Shown here: one piece after another, positions 59,602-64,000 of the stretch
How positions within the stretch are numbered: position 1 is the first letter of the stretch
Layout: every line of letters starts with the position of its first letter
Source: Trochalopteron elliotii
Lineage: Eukaryota; Chordata; Aves; Passeriformes; Leiothrichidae
Direction: 5' to 3'
Assembly: GCA_024734555.1 (NCBI GenBank)
Contig: JANPWX010000348.1
Coordinates: 151,177-215,176 of the forward strand
DNA length: 64,000 nt
The notes under the pieces: generated by a model
Seen by the model: the letters and a program-made list of their open reading frames with translations, nothing else
Databases searched by the model: none
What the model was told of the DNA's origin: nothing
Made by a program: the position numbers and the translations under genes

Positions 59602-62316
59602 GGCAGATTTAACAAACCCAGCAGCCCACAGAAAGTCACTGCTGTATCCAGAAGCTCCTTCCCAGAGAGCAGCAGACAGATTTTAACAGGGGGAGAGGAG
59701 AGGGGGATAGGGCCACCCGGGGCTGGGGCTCCCTGGTGTGTCCCTGCAGCTCCTCACGTGTGGAGCAGTGGCTGCACAGCTGGCCCTGCCTGCAGAGCCT
59801 GTCTGCCACCTTCCCAGCCTGCTCAACACCCCAGGATGTGCCAGCACAGCCCTGATCCCCCACGGCTGTCCCCAGAACAAAGGAAAGGCAGGCACTTACA
59901 AAAAGCAGAGATCTTCCTGGAACAGAGGGGAAAACCTCCCGATGGCACACTCGTGAGACCTGAGGCAACTCAGTGCTGCTGTAGGTCGTTATCCACCAAG
60001 TCAGCTGCTTAAAAACAATATTATAAAGCTAAATTTTTGTCCTGCAGTGGATCAAAACTGCAATCTGCCCATGCTTCAGTTTCCCACTGAAACAGAGAAA
60101 GGAAATGACAGCCCTGAGCGCTGGGAGGACAGGTTTGGTAAATCCAAAATCTATTCATCTGCCTGAGATGAATGGAGGGACTGACAGAGGGGCAGAACAG
60201 CAGGAGGGAAGCCGGGACTGATGCTGCTGTGCCTCGGGTGCAGCTCATCGTCAGTCAGGCACTGCATCCTACCCCAGCTCGGCCATCTCGGAGCCACAAG
60301 CACTTAAGCTCAATGTTTCTTCCAGTCGGTTTCCCTCCCTTCTCTTCCCAAAGCTGCCGGCAGCCTCTTTCCTCCACCAAACGTGGCCCTCTTGTGTTCA
60401 CAAGCAAAATACAGAGAGAAATCAGCAACAACTGCTCATGAATATGAGAGGATTGTTAGAAAAGGGGCTTTTCCCACACCTTAAACTCCGTTTAGATGGC
60501 TCAGGGAGCCACGAGCAGCATCCTACAGATTTCTGCCCAAATCCCACTGGAGCAAGCTGAACATCAACTCGAGCGTCGTGAAGGTTTCTACCTTCCCTCC
60601 CACTCCCACCTCCCTCTGGTTTGGAAACAAAGATCCCTTAGAGGTTTGCAGATCTAAACATGCAGTGCTTGGAAGAAATAAACCCCCAGCACAGTTATCT
60701 GAAGGGTGGAGAGGAAGAGCAGGGGGAAGGAATGCAGATCAGGGTGGGGTGGGGTGGGTGGGTGCACAGGGATGCGTGGCCACAGCACAGGGAGGCTGCA
60801 GCACAGCCCAGACGTTCTGAAATGAAACTGAGCAGTCGTTTATATCAGGGTTTCCATAGAGACCAAGTTTTGAAAGACTTAAGGTGGAATGATTATGTAT
60901 GTTCTGAAGGGCTTGGGATAAAAATAACCTTGCTAAGCGTTGCATGGGCTAATTAGATGATGATCCTTGGCTGGGAGCTCTCCTTGGTGGCACAGTCACT
61001 GTGCCCCTGGGCTTGCCCACATGTTCCCTGCTGGTGTGCAATGGAGAATGCAGCACCTCAGACAACAGCAGTGATCCCTGTGTTTCCCTGGAAGGCTGTT
61101 ATGCCTTTCAAAGGCTTGTCTCTCTACCACTCTGCCAGCTCAAGCAGAAACAACGTGTGCTCCAGCCCTTCTGCTGCCAGACCTGCTGTCACCAACACCC
61201 CAGAGAAACCCCTGGGGTCACACAGTGGGCTCTGGCTGCGGGTTTGCAAAAGACAGAAAGAAGCAGAAAGGTGAGGAGGAGCCCAGCAATGAGCACTGAT
61301 GGACTTCCACCTGCCATGGCAAGGAAAGTCTGCTCCAGAAATAACAAATCCACCCAAACCAGCCCAAAAGCATCTCTTTGATGGCAGCCTCAGACAAAGG
61401 CATTTGACCTCCTGGGATTTACAGGAACTCCAGGGAGCCCCAGGGGGGTGTCACATCCAGGCCAGGGGGAGGGATGGTGGGGACATGGTTAATTTGCACC
61501 TTGACTGTATGAAACACCCTGACATTGCTGTGTCTGGCACTGCTTTCCACACCCAGGTGCAAACAGGAAAACAGAATCCAAGGGAAGACCCTCAGCCAAA
61601 GAAATGGGAGGTTCTCTGACAGCATCTCCCACCCGATGTTTGGATGGAACAATTACTCAGTCTTGGCCAAACCTTTAATCCCTCAGAGACTGCCTGGGGT
61701 TTTTTCCCCACTGGCTGAAAAAAAAATGCACTTTGGGTTGCAGGTCAGCAAGAACTGCTCATGCACTTAGGTCAAAATGGCAGTGTGGGAAAATTCCTTT
61801 TCTGAAGCGTCCAGAACAAAACCTTCTCAATACTTAGCTTTGAAAAAGGGGCATTTTGTTTGGAACTGCAGTAACAGGGTAAATGCATCCAAGACAGCAA
61901 CAGAACCTTTGTTTGGATGGGGAACAAACACAATTCTTTGAGGGCAATTACTTCTACTCGGGCAAGGGATAATGGAAAAAACTTTGTTTCAGGTGGCCTC
62001 CCCCCACACTCATCACTCCCCAGTTTCCTCCAGTTAAAGCCATGAAACAAATTAGAGATTTCTCACTCAGCTGCAGCCCTTAGCCAGAAGAGCAATTTCC
62101 ATGCTGCCCTCAGCCCAGCTGTCTCACAGTCTGGCTATCTAACAAGCCACACTGACTCTCAGTATATTTTTCCTACAGCAAATTCCTAATGATGGTTATG
62201 AAAACCTCCTTATGGTTTCCCAGCTGATGCAAAAGTAACATACAGCAAGAGGCCCTGATTCACACAGGAACATTTCTAAAAGCAGCCTCTGATTTTTGGG
62301 GCTGTGTGTGGCTCGT
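59602..62316. other. Non-coding stretch, nothing recognised
   Basis: No gene or delimited element can be supported. A short GGGGT/GGGTG run occurs near 60740-60760. Confidence 0.5.
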
Positions 62317-62575
62317 AGAATCATGGAATACCCTGAGCTGGAAGGCACCCACGGGGTCATGGAGTCCCACCCCTGTCCCTGCACAGACACCCCAACAATC
62401 ACACCCTGGGCATCCCTGAGAGTGTTGTCCAAACACTCCTGGAGCTCTGGCAGCCCCAGGGCCAGGACCATTCCCTGGGGAGCCTGGGCAGTGCCCACCA
62501 CCCTTCTGGGGGAAGAACTTTCCCCAGCATCCAATCTAAACCCCCCTGACACAGCTCCAGCTGTTCCCTAACATT
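62317..62575 (-). mobile_element. Truncated CR1 LINE, 3' end
   Basis: AGAATCATGGAATACCCTGA followed by GCTGGAAGGCACCCACGG is a minus-strand CR1 3' end, closely similar to that at 17074-17330. The same non-CR1 segment continues on its 5' side. Confidence 0.92.
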
Positions 62576-62766
62576 TCCAGTCCCAGTGCTGGGCAGACAG
62601 AGGGAAAACCTCTTTTACTCAGTTGTTTTACACTGCCTCTTACTCCTAGTTGCAGGTTTCCTTAATGCTTGCTGAGTGGTGGGATCACTCAGAACAGGTG
62701 GAAGCCACTTTTTATGGTGTAATTTAGACATTGGGGGTTTACCTGAGTCTGGACAAGAAGGTTGGA
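62576..62766. repeat. Non-CR1 segment shared with 17331-17531
   Basis: This is about 95% or more identical by eye to the segment beside the CR1 at 17 kb, up to AAGGTTGGATCA. Here it is then followed directly by more CR1 sequence, whereas at 17 kb unrelated DNA follows. Confidence 0.78.
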
Positions 62767-63110
62767 TCAGCACCCTCGGGGGGAAGAACCTTGCCCTGAG
62801 CTCCATCCCAAGCCCTGGCACAGCTCCAGCCCTTGCTGGGCTCCTGTCCCTGTCCCAGAGCAGAGCTCAGCCCCTGCCCCTCTGCCTCCCCTCAGGAGGA
62901 GCTGCAGCCCCCGAGGAGCCTCCCCTCAGTCTCCTCTGCTCCAGCTGAACCAGCCAAGAGCCCTCAGCCTCTCCTCAGAGCCTTCCCCAGCTCCCTGTCC
63001 CTCCTTTGGACACTCTCCAACAGCTTTGGATCCTTCTGACCTTGTGGTGCCCCCAGCACTGGAGGTGAGGCTGCCCCAGGGCAGAGCAGAGCAGGACAAT
63101 CCCTGCCTTG
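62767..63110 (-). mobile_element. Second CR1 fragment, more internal part
   Basis: GGGGGAAGAACCTTGCCC is followed by CTCCTCTGCTCCAGCTGAAC, CTCCAACAGCTTTGGATCC and CAGCACTGGAGGTGAGGCTG. These are landmarks of the region upstream of the CR1 3' end, read on the minus strand. It overlaps in CR1 coordinates with the end of the preceding fragment, so it is not simply a continuation of that copy. Confidence 0.82.
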
Positions 63111-64000
63111 CTGTGACCTCAGCTGCTCTTCAGGGACTAAGAACCAAACACCTTCGCCACCAAATCCTGCTTCACACCTGACCAAGCTTCAACACACTCA
63201 CCAAGAAAGTGTTGACAGCTTTTGTGTCACCTTTTGGGTCTGCTTCATTTGCTTTCTGATGGCTCTCACGAAAGACTGAGGGAGGGGAAATAAAACCTCT
63301 TTTGTCTTCCATTTCTGAAGCCTGGCAGGAAGTGGCAAGTGCTACTAGATCTGAAGGGACCCAGCTTTTCTGTAGTTTAGGAAAAGGGCAACAAAGACCA
63401 TTTCTGATCCACAGGATTGCTCCTCCAGGAACTCTTCAGGCAGGACGGAGATTTCTGTCCCTGCATCCACTCAGGAAGTAAGTCATTAGGGGGACCTTTT
63501 CCCCCTTGCACAGAATACTCCCCTGCAGCCTCTCCTCCCTGCTGAAAGACTGCAGCATCTCCTTCAAAAGTGTCTTTGATGGAGGCAGTTCCTGGCCACG
63601 CCAATGGCAGCTGGATGTGGCATCACTGATTTCTGAGTGTGGCTTGTGCTTTCCTCAGGTGCAAATGGCAAAAGACTCCAGCATCTATTTCTGCTTCCCG
63701 TGGTACCTCCTCTAAAGATCAATCCTGTCTGAGCAGCACAGAGAGCTGCTTGAATTAATTCAGGCAGACAGCATGTTCCTCTCTGTAAACAGTGCCACAG
63801 CTCTGGCATCTGCAAAGGTTCCATGTGATGCAGGGACCCTGAGTCAGGCCCACCAGGATGTGATCCATGAGGGCAGGGGTCAGGAGCAGGACATGTCTGC
63901 AGACAGCAGCCCCACAGTGTCCCTTGTTGTTCTCCTGACAGCACGAGAAGGAGGGAATGTGATGTGGTTTGACACGAGCAGCAACAATACAACTTTCCTC
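63111..64000. other. Non-coding stretch at the window edge
   Basis: I see no supportable gene. Overlapping short open frames on both strands have no recognisable domain. Confidence 0.45.

Noticed and set aside
17078..62552. A recurring peptide beginning MSGGFRLDAGESSSPRR at 17 and 62 kb
   Set aside because: It is read through the CR1 3' untranslated end, which does not code for protein.

Overview
The window looks like gene-poor DNA from a bird, probably a songbird. The basis is several truncated CR1 LINEs with the typical avian 3' ends (ATTCTGTGATTCTGTGA-type tails), many short solo endogenous-retrovirus LTRs, and one clearly recognisable vertebrate coding sequence. There is no bacterial-style gene packing, no operon, no tRNA or rRNA that I could recognise, and no CRISPR array. 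Most open frames in the window are chance frames in non-coding DNA, or translations of repeats that recur in several places.

The one gene I can support is at 7170-7433 on the plus strand. It is an intact 87-codon ubiquitin-like reading frame that I recognise as the bird counterpart of TINCR. Human TINCR was first described as a long non-coding RNA of epidermal differentiation and later shown to encode a small ubiquitin-like protein. The frame has a strong Kozak start and lacks the C-terminal Gly-Gly needed for conjugation. Its stop codon overlaps a plausible splice donor. An AP-1 site and a TATA-like sequence lie 200-310 bp upstream.

The rest is mostly repeat-derived or unrecognised. Eleven solo LTRs of four families can be delimited to the base, because each has TG...CA-type ends and flanking target-site duplications. 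Family 1 (about 640-720 bp, 6-bp duplications) has copies at 22923, 34652, 44139 and 57428. Family 2 (about 280-305 bp, 6-bp duplications) has copies at 10791, 42723, 58465 and 59319. Family 3 (615-743 bp, 5-bp duplications, internal 40-bp tandem repeat) has copies at 45711 and 52518. Family 4 (627 bp, 4-bp duplication, internal 72-bp duplication) is at 29088. No internal retroviral genes remain. Seven of the eleven lie between 42.7 and 59.6 kb.

Other structure includes a 429-bp nearly pure purine (GAA-rich) tract at 49975-50403 and a perfect 19-bp-arm hairpin at 16928-16969. There is a local 165-bp duplication at 16.5/17.7 kb and a 66-bp direct repeat at 37.1/38.7 kb. A roughly 190-bp non-CR1 segment is attached to the same end of two or three CR1 copies (17.3, 62.6 and, partly, 39.2 kb). 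All functional statements outside TINCR and the repeats are tentative.
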